From assembly GCA_041476545.1 (NCBI GenBank), contig JBGOTP010000036.1:1-22125 (forward strand): a stretch of 22,125 nt of DNA. The letters are read 5' to 3'. The notes beneath the pieces were generated by a model that worked only from the letters and a program-made list of their open reading frames with translations, did no database searches and was not told the origin of the DNA. Source of the stretch: JBGOTP01 sp041476545 (GTDB lineage Bacteria > Acidobacteriota > Vicinamibacteria > Vicinamibacterales > CAVVIG01). Below are positions 22,047 to 22,125 of the stretch, piece by piece. The number at the start of each line of letters is the position of its first letter. The stretch's first letter is position 1. The translations under genes were made by a program, and so were the position numbers.

Positions 22047-22125
<79 letters not shown>

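Overview
The window is a 22 kb stretch of GC-rich bacterial DNA with dense genes on both strands. Its gene content suggests an uncultured soil or environmental Acidobacteriota, perhaps Vicinamibacteria-like. The pointers are an 'acidobacterial duplicated orphan permease' (ADOP), a Ser/Thr kinase fused to a TolB/PD40 propeller, a WPQFRG-type PQQ-like propeller protein, secreted M28 and M16 peptidases, and many small dispersed repeats between genes. This placement comes from family content only; there is no rRNA or tRNA to confirm it. The window looks like a whole contig: both ends cut a gene, and the right end runs into 79 consecutive C, which is probably an artefact.

Layout, left to right. 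1-498 (+): 3' part of an alpha/beta hydrolase. 644-2228 (-): a heptad-repeat coiled-coil protein followed by a secreted double-VOC protein. 2448-4928 (+): ADOP permease. 5007-5873 (-): secreted CBM9/DOMON-like protein with a polyglycine region. 5995-6207 (-): one-TM small protein. 6347-9227 (+): two-gene unit of a secreted M28-like peptidase and a PQQ-like propeller, with a good promoter and ribosome binding site. 9372-10078 (+): VapBC toxin-antitoxin pair bracketed by perfect 46-bp direct repeats. 10167-13073 (-): kinase-PD40 receptor whose kinase domain carries repeat-derived in-frame insertions. 13233-14354 (+): secreted protein of unknown function. 14473-18255 (-): operon mrp, M16 peptidase with HxxEH, M16 partner without it. 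18328-19185 (+): secreted helical-repeat protein. 19251-20506 (-): small membrane protein, a DnaJ-type zinc-finger protein without a J domain, and a zinc-ribbon protein. 20647-20823 (+): 58-aa unknown. 20836 to the end (-): C-terminal part of a UvrD/AddA-like helicase.

Most proteins are exported or membrane-bound, so the region is mainly a cell-envelope, secreted-hydrolase and signalling neighbourhood. I see no phage, integrase, transposase, CRISPR array or recognisable biosynthetic cluster. The most unusual layer is the repeats. Several convergent gene ends carry small hairpin-forming elements: 499-643, 4969-4995, 10072-10152, 14401-14470 and 19186-19250. Related material has entered the kinase coding sequence in frame, and the VapBC pair sits between two copies of one element. 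No stretch longer than 300 bases lacks a gene. The longest gaps are 2229-2447 (divergent genes, no convincing promoter seen) and 13074-13232 (heptamer repeat plus kinase promoter).
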